Shown here in pieces: positions 47,547 through 60,131 of a DNA stretch of 64,000 nucleotides (positions are counted from its first letter, which is position 1; the number at the start of each line of letters is the position of its first letter). The notes beneath the pieces were generated by a model. That model ran no database searches, had not been told where the DNA came from, and saw only the letters and a program-made list of their open reading frames with translations. The position numbers and the translations under genes are program-made. The stretch covers positions 8,318,001-8,382,000 of the forward strand of contig BSBM01000007.1 of assembly GCA_027924585.1 (NCBI GenBank), in the 5' to 3' direction. Origin of the DNA: Larix kaempferi (taxonomy: Eukaryota; Streptophyta; Pinopsida; Pinales; Pinaceae).

Positions 47547-48987
47547 TTTCCCCAATATAGCCAACCTTAGCTATATAGAAAAATATAGTCTTAGTTTCCC
47601 CATAGTCACCCCCGAACCAAGTCCTAGTCTCTCTAGTGCTATATTTTAAGAATTATTATAGTTCAAATTCCTTTTAGTTTAGTATATATACTCTTTAGCT
47701 TAGGGTCCCATCTCAACCAAATCACTTTTCCAATGTCCTTGGTTCAATCCAGGAAGTCCCGCTGCCACACAACTAGCCAATACTCTAGTCTATATATACG
47801 AGTTCCAACCAACACCTAGTATCCTCACTCTATATGGACAATATTGTTGTTGTCAGTACCCAGGTAGTCCCCTACAAACTGGTAAATAACACCTTAGTGC
47901 ACACACTCTACAGCCATAGATATTTTCAACCATGATTGGACTTAGCTCTAGTCATATGAAATTCATCTTTCTATTCATTACAACTTCTTTCTTTTAGATT
48001 TTAGATTTCTCTTTCCTTCATATTTCTTTAGATTTTTATTTTCATATGTGTATTTCTCTTCTTTCTTCCACTAAGAGAATTAACCCCTTGTCATTCTTTC
48101 CCCCCCTCTTTTCTAGATGAGGTGTTTACTATTCTTAGTTAATTCCTTGGGTGATGCCACCTAAGTAGGAGTTACAATTCTAAAAGGGTCTCTCATTTCC
48201 TTCCTTTATTCTCTTCTTATTTTATTTATTCAATTTTTGCTTTTTAATTCATATTTTAGTTTAATTAATTTCTATTTTTAACTTTCTTAATTCTTTTGGT
48301 TTATCTTAATTATTACCCTAAAGATACCAATACACCCCATTCATCGGTTAGCCCCTAGAGGACAAGTAGAAATTTAGCATAGTTCAATAAACAAACGAAA
48401 TACATAACACTATCAATCATAGAGTTCCACTACTTCCAATACTTAGCAACATATAGGGGTTGTCATTTCAGAGTATTGCATCCCCTCCCCCTTGAAACAA
48501 CATTATCCATGATGTTACCAAAACTACCCATCTAACTCCTGGAATAGAGATAGATGTGCCTCTCGCGTTTTATCCTCCATCTTCTAGGTGGCTTCCTTGG
48601 GATGGAAGTGTTCCCACTATACCTTTACCTGGGCGATGGACTTGTTCTAAAGCATAGCTTCCTTCTTGTCCAGGATGCGCATTGGCTCTGGTTGGAATTG
48701 CTTCTTGTTGCACTTGTATCACATGCTAATCCATGACATGACTAGTGTCATGTACATATTTATTTAACAATGATACATGAAACAAAATACATGTACTTTA
48801 ATATTAACGCGTAGAGCTAGCTGATAGGGAACAAGTCCCACTCTAGATAAGATTTCAAAGGGCCCACAGTATCATGGAGCAAGTTTAGAGCATCTTCCTA
48901 GATTTAGGGAGCTTCTTTTTTCTTTTACTTTAAGGTATACATGGTCTCGTACTTCAAATTCTTGTGACCTTCTGTTCATGTATGCAT
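47547..48987 (-). repeat. Gypsy-2 tandem unit 2 (empty Gypsy-1 site)
   Basis: LTR fragment 47547-48480 plus the integrase end 48481-48987. The sequence CCCATCTCAACCAAATCAC near 47712 is the uninterrupted version of the Gypsy-1 insertion site. Confidence 0.85.
48481..48494 (-). other. Gypsy-2 polypurine tract
   Basis: The minus strand reads CAAGGGGGAGGGGA directly before the LTR start TGCAATACTC. A mutated copy is at 47015-47028. Confidence 0.8.
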
Positions 48988-50100
48988 AACTCTTCTTGTA
49001 GTTATGTGTCAATTTCAGGTTTTGCCAAATTTTTTTAATAATTTGTACAAATTATTTTAACATTTGGCCAAGCATAATTCTATCCACTGGGTTATCCCAA
49101 GTGACATGAATATGGAACTTCCTACCATAGATAATTTTGAAATGGCTCATCTTTGTTGACATCCGATATCCATTATTGTAGGCAAACTCTCCTAGGTGTA
49201 GATAATTTTCCCACATTTTAGAAATATCCATTATAGACATCTAGAGCATATCCTCTAGAATATGGTTCATTCTTTTAGTCTATCTATGAGTCTAGGTGTG
49301 GTAGGTAGTACTCGTGTTCAACTAAGTACCCAACCTTACAAACAAATACTTCCATACATTTGATGTGAACTTTGCATATCTGTCCGAAATGATGTGTTTA
49401 GGAATCTTGTGCAGTTGAAAAATCTCTTTTAAGAATATTTCCGCAATATTAATTTCTTTGAAAGTGGATTTGATTAGGATATAGTGAGCATCCTTTCTCA
49501 TTTTAACCATAACCGAATCATGTTAAGTCCTGTATCGAGTGATGAATCCCATATAATTTGTTTCCCATTTCCATTCTGGAATCGGTAAAGGATGCAATGG
49601 GCCCTCTCGATGCTTATGCTTATGTTCATCCTTTACTTTCGAGAATTAAAAGTAGCAAGCACTATATTTAACGATCTCCGATATCATTTGAGGCGAAAAG
49701 TATTTTTTTATTACCATGGTGACCATCTTCTAGTACTGTGGGTGTCAACAATATGGTTATTTATGGAACTCATTCATAGTCATTTAATTTAATTATGGTG
49801 CATTGGGGATGTACAATTTGCCTTTGTACGTCAGTAATCCATCACTAGTGACACTGAAGTCCTTTGTTTTGGTTCTATCTCCTCTATTTACAATCTGGAC
49901 TAAATATGTTGCTGATATTCATCTTGTTCATAAGCGGCTACACTTATCGAGTACGGTAATTGAACACTTCTACTAAGAGCATGAGCAACTTTGTAAATTC
50001 CTTTCATTTAATGTGCTTTATTTAAAAATAATATTCGCTCGGAAAGGCCAACCATCTTTCCTTTCAGAAATTCAGGTTCTGCTCGTTGAATGGGTACTTC
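48554..50100 (-). pseudogene. pol: Gypsy-2 RNase H end and integrase
   Basis: Read on the minus strand with several stops and frame changes. The RNase H end (RWLAFLSEY, about 50060) and ALSRS (about 49980) come first. The integrase N-terminal region follows (DGLLTYKGKLYIPNAP, about 49850; KVKDEHK before PLPIPEWKWE at about 49580). The core carries IISDRYAKF (about 49365) and ENYLHLGEFAYNNGY (about 49180), and the GPY/F-like end is YCGPFEILSRVG (about 48850), then tail. The first catalytic Asp (usual MDFI) is Gly, and the usual Glu (TER) appears as Lys. The order and lengths match an almost full-length integrase, so this is decay by point mutation, not deletion. Confidence 0.85.
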
Positions 50101-50300
50101 ATATATATGGATGAGCGATGGATGAACAAGCTAAAGGAGAATGAAGATTAAGGTAGTTTTTTACATGTAAAAAGAAATGTATAAATCCTTTGATTTAGTG
50201 TAGCTCCTTACTCTAAAATATTCAATTGTAAACGGAGTAATGAAGCTAGAGAAAAGTTATTTGATATGGTACTTTTGTAACACAAAACCCAAATTTCCAA

Positions 50301-50502
50301 GATGGTTTAATTATTGAATGTTCTTGGGCTTTAGTAGACAATGGTAAGGTATCTATAACCTCTCATAGGCATTGTTATTTAGTTTTATTTTCAATAGTTT
50401 GGATGGTTTAATTATTGAATGTTCTTGGGTTTTAGTAGACAAGGGTAAGGTCTCTATAACCGCTCAGAGGCATTGTTATTTAGTTTTACTTTCAATAGTT
50501 TG
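50301..50502 (+). repeat. Tandem duplication, 101 bp x 2
   Basis: 50301-50401 and 50402-50502, both starting GATGGTTTAATTATTGAATG. About eight differences. Confidence 0.94.
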
Positions 50503-50809
50503 GTGGGCGAGGATGTTGTGCTTTTGGATAGTCCATGTTGTTTTGGGATTTTGGGTCTGGTTCTTTTGATTCTAGAGGATAAGGGATGAACCAAAACATT
50601 CTTTATATATATAGTTCCTCAGATTACATATATATTTTTATGCACATATAACATAATAAAGTAGGTTGACTTTGGGATATTCTAATTGATCTCAATTATG
50701 TCATTATATTGGATGATTATGAGGTAGACTCAACTGCACAACACAGGCTGGTTTACTGCAACACGTTTTATTGTACTCGTCATCAACATTCCAATGGTAA
50801 TAAAAAAGT
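50503..50809. other. No recognised feature
   Basis: Unique-looking AT-rich sequence between the 101-bp duplication and the start of the second segmental copy. Confidence 0.5.
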
Positions 50810-52047
50810 CTTGCCATTACATCACTATACTCCGAAGTCAAAAAACTATTTCAAGAAACTTCTTCCCAATGCTTTTACACCTTTCGACATACTTATATTC
50901 TGGAAAAAGAATCGCAGCGAATCTCTTTTCGGCGAATGCTTTTACACATCTAAATGACATATTCTTAGACGGCGACTCAGCACATGTGGAAATTGAATGA
51001 ATTCTTGTTCTTCAATGAAATTACGGCTATTTCTTTCGGTGAGATACCGAATGCAGACAGTTGACGTTTCTTGATAGTGAAGGAACGGATATTCTATTCC
51101 AATAAATTTATTACGCACGAGGACGGTGGAAGATCTTTCACACACAATATTCAGGTGCGATATTGTTCACCTGATCATATAGTCGTCGTTGGCTTTATAT
51201 TCTTAACACGAAAGTAACAGAGGGTCCTACTGCAGCTATGTACTTTCAAGAATTAATTTTTATTTCGAGGGATCTCTTTTTGAATTGGTCATTCTTCAAG
51301 GATGGTCAGAAGAATGGAATATTGCACTTGCAATCATATTTACGAAGGATTCTCATCGTCTATTTATATCAATTCAAATCCCGGGGAATCATATTTCAGT
51401 TGAGATGTTACCATCCAACTCCAATTACATATACGCATGTTCCAATAATTTTCCTGTTTAATTTATGTCCGATAACAACTGCGGGAACGAGACTGATAGA
51501 GGTATTTAGTTTGAATATGATATTTTTAGAAGCTTCCTTCCTACAATCTGCACATGAAATCAACGAGAAGCTGGTGGGTTGATACGGCATTGGAACCTAA
51601 CCAGGTAACCGACCATCTCTTTTGTACTTGACCTAATCGTGATGTCTTTATTTTGTTTTGGGATTCTCTTTATTTTTTTGGTAGGGATTGATGGTCATTA
51701 TTATATGCTACTTCATAAACCTAACATTTTGTTTTTCCTCCACGCAAATACCAATACAATGCATGGTAGATGGAATCAAATCGATATCTTCCTTTTCATT
51801 TTATAACGTGCTCGGTACAGAGCGATTATTTCTTAAAAGGTTGAATGAATGCGCCATCCAATTTTAGGGTTGTTAGATGAATCATCCATATTTTGGCAAT
51901 GCAGTCACAGTCAACTGATTTATTTTATATATTTATCGTCGGCGCATCAAAAGTGTTCTCTATATTTGGCGCTGGGAATATGGAATTGAATTACACGACT
52001 ATTTAGAAATTGCAACATCTGAAAATATCATGACCTCACCTTAGTAT
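50810..52047 (+). repeat. Dispersed segmental duplication, copy 2, left part
   Basis: Matches 27220-28615 in order. Interrupted at 52047 by Copia-2 and resumed at 60127. A stretch around 51240-51580 has little counterpart in copy 1. Confidence 0.75.
52043..52047. repeat. Copia-2 target-site duplication, left
   Basis: AGTAT, repeated at 60127-60131. The uninterrupted sister reads CTTAGTATCTCTTG near 28612. Confidence 0.92.
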
Positions 52048-52754
52048 TGATGGGTTTTTACTAATTACTTTAAACCCTAACCAAGATCTACTCCTATGTA
52101 AGAAATTAAACTTAATGCACAGCGGAACTTAGAAATCAAGCTTAATGCACAGCGGAACTTACTTTCCATCTTCAAAGGCCGCGGACAGCTTCCAAGGCTC
52201 TGGGTTGATACGCTCCTGGTCTTGACTTGAGTTGTTGGCTCTCGAATCCTTCCAAGAACTTGCAATCCTTTTCTCTGGAGAGTATCCTGTCTTCAAATGG
52301 AGCAGACAATTTTTCTGGATGATTGCAAGCCTTGGAGACTCAGCGCTTTTATAGCTAATCCTAGGGCTGCTGAAATTTAGCTAATACTTGGGAAACAAGT
52401 CAAAGAAATCTGGAGTTTCCGATTTTATAAAAACTTCAAATCGGGAAACTTCAGAAAAAACTGAAATAAATCAGAATAAATTCTGATTTCCTTATTTAGC
52501 TCAATTTATTACTGCTATTATTTTAATCAACTATAATCGGTCCATTAACAATTATAATTGATTAACATTATTCTATATGTATTTGTATCCAAATCCTTAT
52601 TTAAATACGTATAATGCCATGACTTAATTAATCACATTGTTTGGCATGTTTTAATCATTACATAAATGTAATCTTTCGACAGTATTTGATATCATAATCA
52701 TAATGCACGTATGTCCAACTTAATTATTGTAATTAGACGTCTCTAAATCCAACA
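52048..52754 (-). repeat. Copia-2 3' LTR (707 bp)
   Basis: On the minus strand it starts TGTTGGATTTAGAG and ends AACCCATCA. It contains a 30-bp tandem duplication (52111-52140 and 52141-52170). It lacks about 21 bp next to the TATA box compared with the 5' LTR. Confidence 0.96.
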
Positions 52755-53194
52755 ATCTCCCACATGGACAAGTGCAACCTTTTGATTATATATCCTTAAC
52801 TTTATTGCATGCAACTTTTCTGTCTTTCTTATCGTATTTCTTAAACAATTCTGTCCATCAATTATGTTAACAAAGGACTTAAGCAGCACTTGTCACATTT
52901 ATTCGCAACTAAACCGACATAAATCACGCTGCCAACATAACTAAATGACATGAATCTGATTTGGACATATAGTTTAGAAATTACACGCAAGTGTGATTAT
53001 ACGTGCCTATTTCTAATTGAGTCACCTTTACTTTACTGTATGAGGTCAAAAATCAAACTTTAAAGAAAGAAATAATGAAACTGAAACTGAATGCAACTTG
53101 TATATATCATCAAAAATTGTTTACAATTGCATTACATAGAACATCAAAAAACAAAACTTAAAACATATTCAGACTCCCACATTTTCCAACTATC
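52755..53194 (-). other. Copia-2 3' untranslated region and polypurine tract
   Basis: 440 bp between the polyprotein stop and the LTR. The minus strand reads TGTGGGAGAT directly before the LTR as the polypurine tract. No ORF. Confidence 0.8.
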
Positions 53195-56100
53195 CTAAAT
53201 AGATATTACACCCATACGGGCAACATGTTCGTGAAACTTCTTGGGTGGTAATCCTTTAGTAAGAGGATCAGCAATCATGGAGTCTGTACCTATGTGTTCT
53301 ATACATAATTCATTATTCTGCACTCTCTCTTTTACAACCAAAAACTTAATATCGATCTACTTTGACTTTGACGAACTTCGGTTGTTGGTTGCGTATAACA
53401 CTGCTGAATTGTTGTCACATAATAATTTGAGTGGTTTCTGAATAGAATCCACAATTTTCAGACTTGTGACGAAGTTCTTCATCCATACGCCATGATTAGA
53501 TGCTTCATAGCATGCAACAAATTCAGCTGCCATAGTGGAGGAGGCTACCAATGACTGCTTAGCGCTCTTCCATGACACGGCACTTCCTGTCATCATAAAG
53601 ATGTATCCTGATGTTGACTTCATGCTGTCGACACATCCTCCAAAATCAGAATCAGTATATCCAATGACCTCGAGCTGTTCCGATCTCCGATACATGAGCA
53701 TATAGTCCCTTGTTCTCTTTAGGTATCTCAACACTCGCTTGGCTGCCTTCCAGTGTTCCATACCTGGGTTACTCAAATATCTCCCTAGCATTCCAGTGAT
53801 GAACGCAATATCTGGACGCGTGCATACTTGTGCATACATGATGCTACCCACGGCTGAGGCATAGGGAATATCTTTCATGATGTTTTTATCTAAGTCAGTT
53901 TGGGGACATTGTTTTAGACTAAACTTATCTCCTTTTGATACAGGGGTATCTCCTGGTTTGCTGTTTTCCATGCCAAATCTTGTTAGAATCTTATCGATAT
54001 AGTTCCTCTGGGATAACCTTAGAATACCTTGAGATCTATCTCTAAGTATTTCAATTCCTAGAACAAATGATGCATCACCAAGATCTTTCATTTCAAAGTT
54101 CTTAAATAAAAAATTCTTAGTTTGATGCAACATGTCCTTATCGTTACTGGCAAGCAATATGTCATCTACATATAAAACCAAGAAAATAAATTTACTCCCA
54201 TAGAACTTAAGGTATATGCATTCGTCTACTATGTTAGACTCAAAACCAAATGAGCTAACAATTTTGTGAAATTTATGATACCATTGTCGAGATGCTTGTT
54301 TTAGCCCATAGATAGATTTCTTAAGTCTGCAAACCATAGACCCTGCATCACCTGATACAAAGTTCTCTGGCTACTTCATATAGATCGTTTCATCAATGTC
54401 ACCATTGAGAAACGCCGTCTTTACATCCATCTGATGAAGTTCTAAATCATAATGTGCTACAAGCGCCAATATAATCCTTAAAGAGTCTTTCGATGAAACT
54501 GGAGAGAAAGTCTCTTTATAATCAATGCCTTCTTTCTGTGTGAAACCTTTCGCAACAAGACGTGCCTTGTATTTTTCAACATTGCCTTTAGAATCCCGCT
54601 TAGTCTTAAATATCCATTTGCAACCAACGGGTTTCTTGTCTTTAGGCAACGGAACGATATCCCAAACGTCATTGTCATACATAGATTTCATCTCTTCATT
54701 CATGGCATTAATCCACATTTGAGAGTTAGATCTTTCCACAGCTTGTTTGATATTAACAGGATCATTTTCAAACATGCCAATGTCAAACTCATGTTCTTGA
54801 AGATATGCATAATCCTTAGATTGTGTAGATCTTTTCTCTCTAGTAGATCTCCTAATTGGCACAGGTACTAGATTTTCTTGACGTTCATTTACAACTTGAT
54901 CTTCAACAGGAGGAGGAACATCATTATCAATTTCTGAATCTCCCACAGGCCCTAGGCCATCAACATTTGTCATGTCAATGTCAGGGTTTGGGTTGGGTTC
55001 AGGTCCATTTGTGTTCTCTATTCCATGTTGAGTTTCTAACTGAGTTATTTGTGATGATGAAGTTTGCATATTGTCAGAAGATGTATTTCTAAACGCAATC
55101 GGAATTTGAACAAAACCAGGACTTTGGTCCATAGTCTCATTCGCATTCGTCTCTTCTTCTTCAAAAATACTATCTTTTGTCATATCTCCCCCCACAAACT
55201 CATTATCCTCAAAAAATTTCGCACTTCCTGACTTGAAAACTGTATGTTCTGTTGGATTATAGAATTTGTATCCCCTAGATCGTTCAGAATAGCCTATAAA
55301 GTAACAACTAATGGTCCTTTCGTCCAGTTTCTTTTCATTTGGCTTATAAGGCCTAGCTTCACATGGACATCCCCAAACTCTCAAATGATTCAAGCTAGGC
55401 TTGCGCCCAACCCATAACTCGTAAGGGGTCTTGTTAGCTGCTTTAGTAGGCACTCTATTAAGTATGTATGCTGCAGTCTTTAAGGCTTCTCCCCACAAAT
55501 TCTCAGGTAGAGTTGTACGAGCAATCATACTTCTCACCATGTCTTTAAGGGTGCGATTTCGCCGTTCAGCAACACCATTCATTGCAGGCGAACCTGGCAA
55601 CGTATACTGAGGCACAATTCCGCATTCCTCTAAGTATTTTGCAAAGGGACCTTGACGTTGTTCTCCTGATCCATCATAACGACCGTAGTATTCACCACCA
55701 TGATCATAACGAATGGACTTTATACGTTTGTTAAGTTGTAACTCAACTTCCGTTTTGAACTTTATGAACACGTCTAATGCTTCCGCCTTTTCTTTTATTA
55801 AGTAAATATGACCATATCTTGAATAATCATCTATGAATGTGATAAAGTAACGGTGACCATTTCTTGTAGCTTTTGGAAAAGGACCACAGATATCCGTATG
55901 AATCAATTCTAAGACATCATTACATCTTTTTGCATCATACTTACGTTTATTAGTTTGTTTTCCCTTTATACAATTCACACAATCACTTAAGTTTGTAAAA
56001 TCTAAAGGTGGGAGAATATCATTAGACACTAGACGTTCTATCCTTTTCATAGAGATATGTCCTAATCGCTTGTGCCATAATGTTGGAGATTTCTCGCAAG

Positions 56101-57364
56101 TTAATTTACGTTTTCTATTATCTACATGCAGTGCCTCTGAATGTGAAGTGTCTATATCTAGAAAATAAAGATTATCATAAGAAGACAGGATACCAGAAGC
56201 AAGAAGCTTAGAATTTTGACACAAACTGAAATTTCCATTACCAAATGAACATACATAACCATTTTTGTCCAAATAAGATATAGAAATTAGGTTCCTTCTG
56301 AAAGATGGAACCACTAAAGCATCAAAACTTAAATAAAATCCTGTCTTACATAATAATCTAAATTTTCCTATGCTTTTCACTTCTACTTTGTTGCCATTTC
56401 CTACGTAAACGTAGCGCTCCGCCTCACTTGGCTTGCGATGGCTTAGGCAACCCTGCATCGACATACTGATGTTAGTCGTTGCACCTGAATCTATCCACCA
56501 AGTATATCTAGATACAGAACTTAAATTAACTTCAGAACAAACTAAAGCAAGAGACATACCTTTCTTTGCCAACCATGCATGATAGTTAGTGCAGAATTTC
56601 TTTGTATGTCCTGACGCTTTGCAGAAAAAACAGTTCCTTTCTTCTGCTTTCGCAGAAGTATCTTCCTTCTTGCTTTTCTGCGCGGCATTGTTTGCAGCTA
56701 CCTTGGCAGCAAACTTGCGCTTCTTGCCTTTACCCTTATGATTAGATGTTACTACATGAGCACTTTCCCCTTTAGTCATTTTCTGTCTCTCTTCCTCCTG
56801 CACCAACTGAGCCTCAAACTCAGGTAGTGTCCACGTCCCTTTTTGACAATTATAAGTCATCTTGAATTGACTAAAGTTGGACGGGAGAGACAGAAAAATG
56901 AACTCAATGAGAACTTCATCAGAGATGTCATAATTATGCCCTTTCAAGGCACGTTGCAGTCTTGTCATCTCAATAACATGCTCTCTAACCCCTTCTTTTC
57001 CCTTGTATTTTATTGTTGCCAACTTCACAAAGAGTGTACTAACTTCAGTCTTTTTACTCTTTGTGAATTTCTCTTCAAGGGCCTTAAGGTATTTAATAGC
57101 GCCGGTCTCTGTATCAGGTATTATGCCCCGAAAAGTCTCATGGATCGTTTGCTTCATCACCATTATGCACATGCGATTTGAATGCTCCCATCTATCAATG
57201 TCAGCCTTCTCTTGGGGAGTTTCTTCACCCTCTTTATTGGGCTTGGGGCGATCAAATCTCAGTGCAGTGTCCAATTGCATGATCCCTAAGCCTAATTTCA
57301 GCTTTTCTTCCCACTGTTTGAAATTGTTCCCCATGAGGGGCTTAATTTGACTTAGATTTGACAT
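53195..57364 (-). pseudogene. gag-pol: Copia-2 gag-pol polyprotein with two in-frame TAG codons
   Basis: One frame of 1389 codons starts at the ATG at 57364 ([12 protein letters not shown]) and ends at TAG 53195-53197. Gag fills residues 1-240. The zinc knuckle [14 protein letters not shown] is at 245-258 and the protease DSGAT at 292-296. Pre-integrase WHKRLGH...CVNC lies at 430-465. Integrase D491, D554 and E600 are all present. RT begins at about 880, with YVDD at about 54161-54172, and RNase H follows. TAG at 54371-54373 (codon 998) stands where relatives have Gln; TAG at 53357-53359 (codon 1336) stands where a Tyr would fit. No frameshift occurs. This copy should make only Gag-protease-integrase and a partial RT unless the stops are read through. 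Confidence 0.95.
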
Positions 57365-59395
57365 TATGTTTAGATCTGAAAATTGAAGAACAAAAAGGAA
57401 AAATTAGATATTATGCATCACGATTTGATCTTTAATCATAATTCTAAAATCCATCTAAAGGCCCAAATTAAATTATGTGCTCCATTGAATCTTTTAGCCA
57501 AAACACCACTCAATAATGAAAAACACCTTTGGGCGCAATCATTACCTTATTGTCTCTTCCGCCTTTGGGCCAGATTGACATATCCATTTGCTAACTACCA
57601 GGCCAGTCAAGTGGGGAAGGCAGGTCACAAACGGACCCGGTGCACCAAGCCCCAAATGCTTTTCTAGACATTGCCAGCATATGTGTGTTGCAACTTATTT
57701 GTTATACATCACCCTTATGCACCAAACAACTTAGCAGGTGCCAACCCTCCTTTGGGAAAGCTAACACCCACGTCCATTGAGCTTGTCATGAGTCATCCTT
57801 GCAATCGTCTTACACAGAGCGGTTCGTTTTGCGAACATCAATGCTTGACTCATGCGAAAACAACACATGTATACATAAAATGCCTTTAGTTAGATTCCAA
57901 AATTATACCTAAAATCATCACCCTTATTTGTTAACTTAACAGTTGATAATATGTGCTTGTTGAAGTAAAATATTAACATCTCTAAAAGAAAGTATCACAT
58001 TCAGAAATACTAAACTTAAGATTGCCATTTCTAGGCAGAAAGTTATTTACTGTTGCAACATCAAAATTTTAGCTTAAATGAATGAGCAATCTTTATAATT
58101 GTCAAAGGTCAAAATTTTTGAGAATTTGACAGGCGTAAGGAGAATTTATATGCAATGAACTCTTTTACAAAACATTCATTGCAGGTCATAGTCTTATTGG
58201 ATTAATTATTAAAAAATTATATCATAAATCTCTGAAACGATTCAAATTTAAAAATCTAAAAGGATATCACATTGTAACAAACTTGCGTCACAAGCATTTC
58301 GAAAAATAATAAACCATAACAAAATTTTGTTCTGCGAAAAAACCAAAAATTATATGTATGTACTCAATCCTGAGCAATTACTTGAACTTTGAAGCATGCA
58401 GAAAGTTCATATGAAGCATGCAGAAAGTTAATATGCTTTTACCAATGGCCGTCTGCACAAATTCACAGTCTGAGAGGGCTGAAATAGCTAAATAACGAAT
58501 CTGCCATTGAGCTCTTTGAGCTATGGAAAGTAATTCAGTAAACCCAGCTATCCTGTGACCACTGGATTCGAATCCTGGCACTTATAAAGATTAACTTCCA
58601 GCAAGGCGAAAACACGGGTTACCAGATCCGATTTCGTGGCACAGTAAAACTCAAAAAATATGGGTAAGAACTGTCTCTTATTCACCAGACAGAGATTACA
58701 AAAGAATTAAAAATCAATGCTTCATAAATGAAGTCAGTTTAAATGCTGAACAAATAAAGCAGACGCCAGATCAGAAGGGAGGCGCGATCTTGGAGAGAAG
58801 CATGCCAATTCATGGAGCGAGAAGGTGGGGAGCCACGATGGATCTAAAGTCGTGCTCTGTAATCACATTAAATGGCGGCTAGTGGAATCAAACTGCAACT
58901 TAAAAAAAAAAAATCCCACTCGACGATGTTGAAGGAGACCAAGCTTTCAAGCCGACAAATTTATTCAGAAACAGGAAGTGTTGGTGTTCAAATAGAGACA
59001 ATAACGTACAATATAGATTGCTATCATTTGAAATCCCCAGCAAGACAATGAGGAAAATTATTTCTGCAATAAAAAAAAAGACAAGCCCACACCTCCAAAT
59101 CGCTATCACACGAAACATGACGCAAAAAGAATAGTCCACACACAGGGAGAAACTAAGAGTGGCCAATCTCCTTGCATTGTTAAGCAATCTCCCTCCCCAG
59201 AACGATTAACAACAAAAAAATAATAATAAAAGGAATGTTTTTCTGTGTGCAGGGATCAATACTCATAATCGTTTCCACACACAGCATTTCACAGAAAACA
59301 CATCTCATACTCAGGGGATCACACGCAGCAATTTCAGCCATGGAGACTTGGATTTCAAACTGCAATTCTCACATAAGGGAGGCTCTGATACCAAT
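57365..59395 (-). other. Copia-2 5' leader (about 2 kb)
   Basis: Non-coding between PBS and gag. Contains a 22-bp tandem duplication at about 58391-58434 (GAAGCATGCAGAAAGTT). The PBS TGGTATCAGAGC (minus) lies at about 59382-59393, two bases from the LTR. No second gene is evident in either strand. Confidence 0.75.
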
Positions 59396-60126
59396 TGATG
59401 GGTTTTTACTAATTACTTTAAACCCTAACCAAGATCTACTCCTATGTAAGAAATTAAACTTAATGCACAGCGGAACTTAGAAATCAAGCTTAATGCACAG
59501 CGGAACTTACTTTCCATCTTCAAAGGCCGCGGACAGCTTCCAAGGCTCTGGGTTGATACGCTCCTGGTCTTGACTTGAGTTGTTGGCTCTCGAATCCTTC
59601 CAAGAACTTGCAATCCTTTTCTCTGGAGAGTATCCTGTCTTCAAATGGAGCAGACAATTTTTCTGGATGATTGCAAGCCTTGGAGACTCAGCTCTTTTAT
59701 AGCAGTGCCAAAGAAAAAAGATTCTAATCCTAGGGCTGCTGAAATTTAGCTAATACTTGGGAAACAAGTCTGAAAAGAAATCTGGAGTTTCCGATTTTAT
59801 AAAAACTTCAAATCGGGAAACTTCAGAAAAAACTGAAATAAATCAGAATAAATTCTGATTTCCTTATTTAGCTCAATTTATTACTGCTATTATTTTAATC
59901 AACTATAATCGGTCCATTAACAATTATAATTGATTAACATTATTCTATATGTATTTGTATCCAAATCCTTATTTAAATACGTATAATGCCATGACTTAAT
60001 TAATCACATTGTTTGGCATGTTTTAATCATTACATAAATGTAATCTTTCAACAGTATTTGATATCATAATCATAATGCACGTATGTCCAACTTAATTATT
60101 GTAATTAGACGTCTCTAAATCCAACA
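59396..60126 (-). repeat. Copia-2 5' LTR (731 bp)
   Basis: Pairs with 52048-52754. The 24 extra bases are mainly a piece containing GTGCCAAAGAAAAAAGATTC at about 59704-59724. Confidence 0.96.
59694..59701 (-). promoter_or_regulatory. Probable Copia-2 LTR TATA box
   Basis: The minus strand reads TATAAAAG in a GC-containing context. It is intact in both LTRs, but the 3' LTR lacks the 21 bp immediately upstream. Confidence 0.65.
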
Positions 60127-60131
60127 AGTAT
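60127..60131. repeat. Copia-2 target-site duplication, right
   Basis: AGTAT, as at 52043-52047. Confidence 0.92.

Larger units (their letters stand above)
41669..50100 (-). mobile_element. Gypsy-2: old Ty3/gypsy chromovirus relic, internally duplicated
   Basis: Minus-strand remains of a gypsy element: the end of RNase H, integrase, polypurine tract and 3' LTR. The LTR plus the end of integrase is present twice in tandem (41669-47545 without Gypsy-1, and 47547-48987). The PIPEWKWE motif before the integrase core and the GPY/F-type integrase end point to the plant chromovirus branch (Tekay/Del-like, as inference). Gag, protease and RT are absent. Gypsy-1 is nested in the left LTR copy. Confidence 0.8.
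52048..60126 (-). mobile_element. Copia-2: young, almost intact Ty1/copia retrotransposon
   Basis: 8079 bp in minus orientation, with LTRs of 707 and 731 bp, a Met-tRNA PBS, a polypurine tract and TSD AGTAT. By eye the LTRs differ by two substitutions and two indels (about 21 and 3 bp), so the insertion is recent. The polyprotein frame is open over 1389 codons except for two TAG codons. All catalytic motifs are present. The 5' leader of about 2 kb is long for Copia. Confidence 0.96.

Noticed and set aside
48554-48736. Plus-strand open frames at 47088 and 48554 with nearly identical products
   Set aside because: They are antisense shadows of the duplicated Gypsy-2 integrase end.
52077-52265. 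Identical 62-codon open frames in two places (52077 and 59425)
   Set aside because: They lie in the two near-identical Copia-2 LTRs; identity reflects recent insertion, and no conserved domain is visible.
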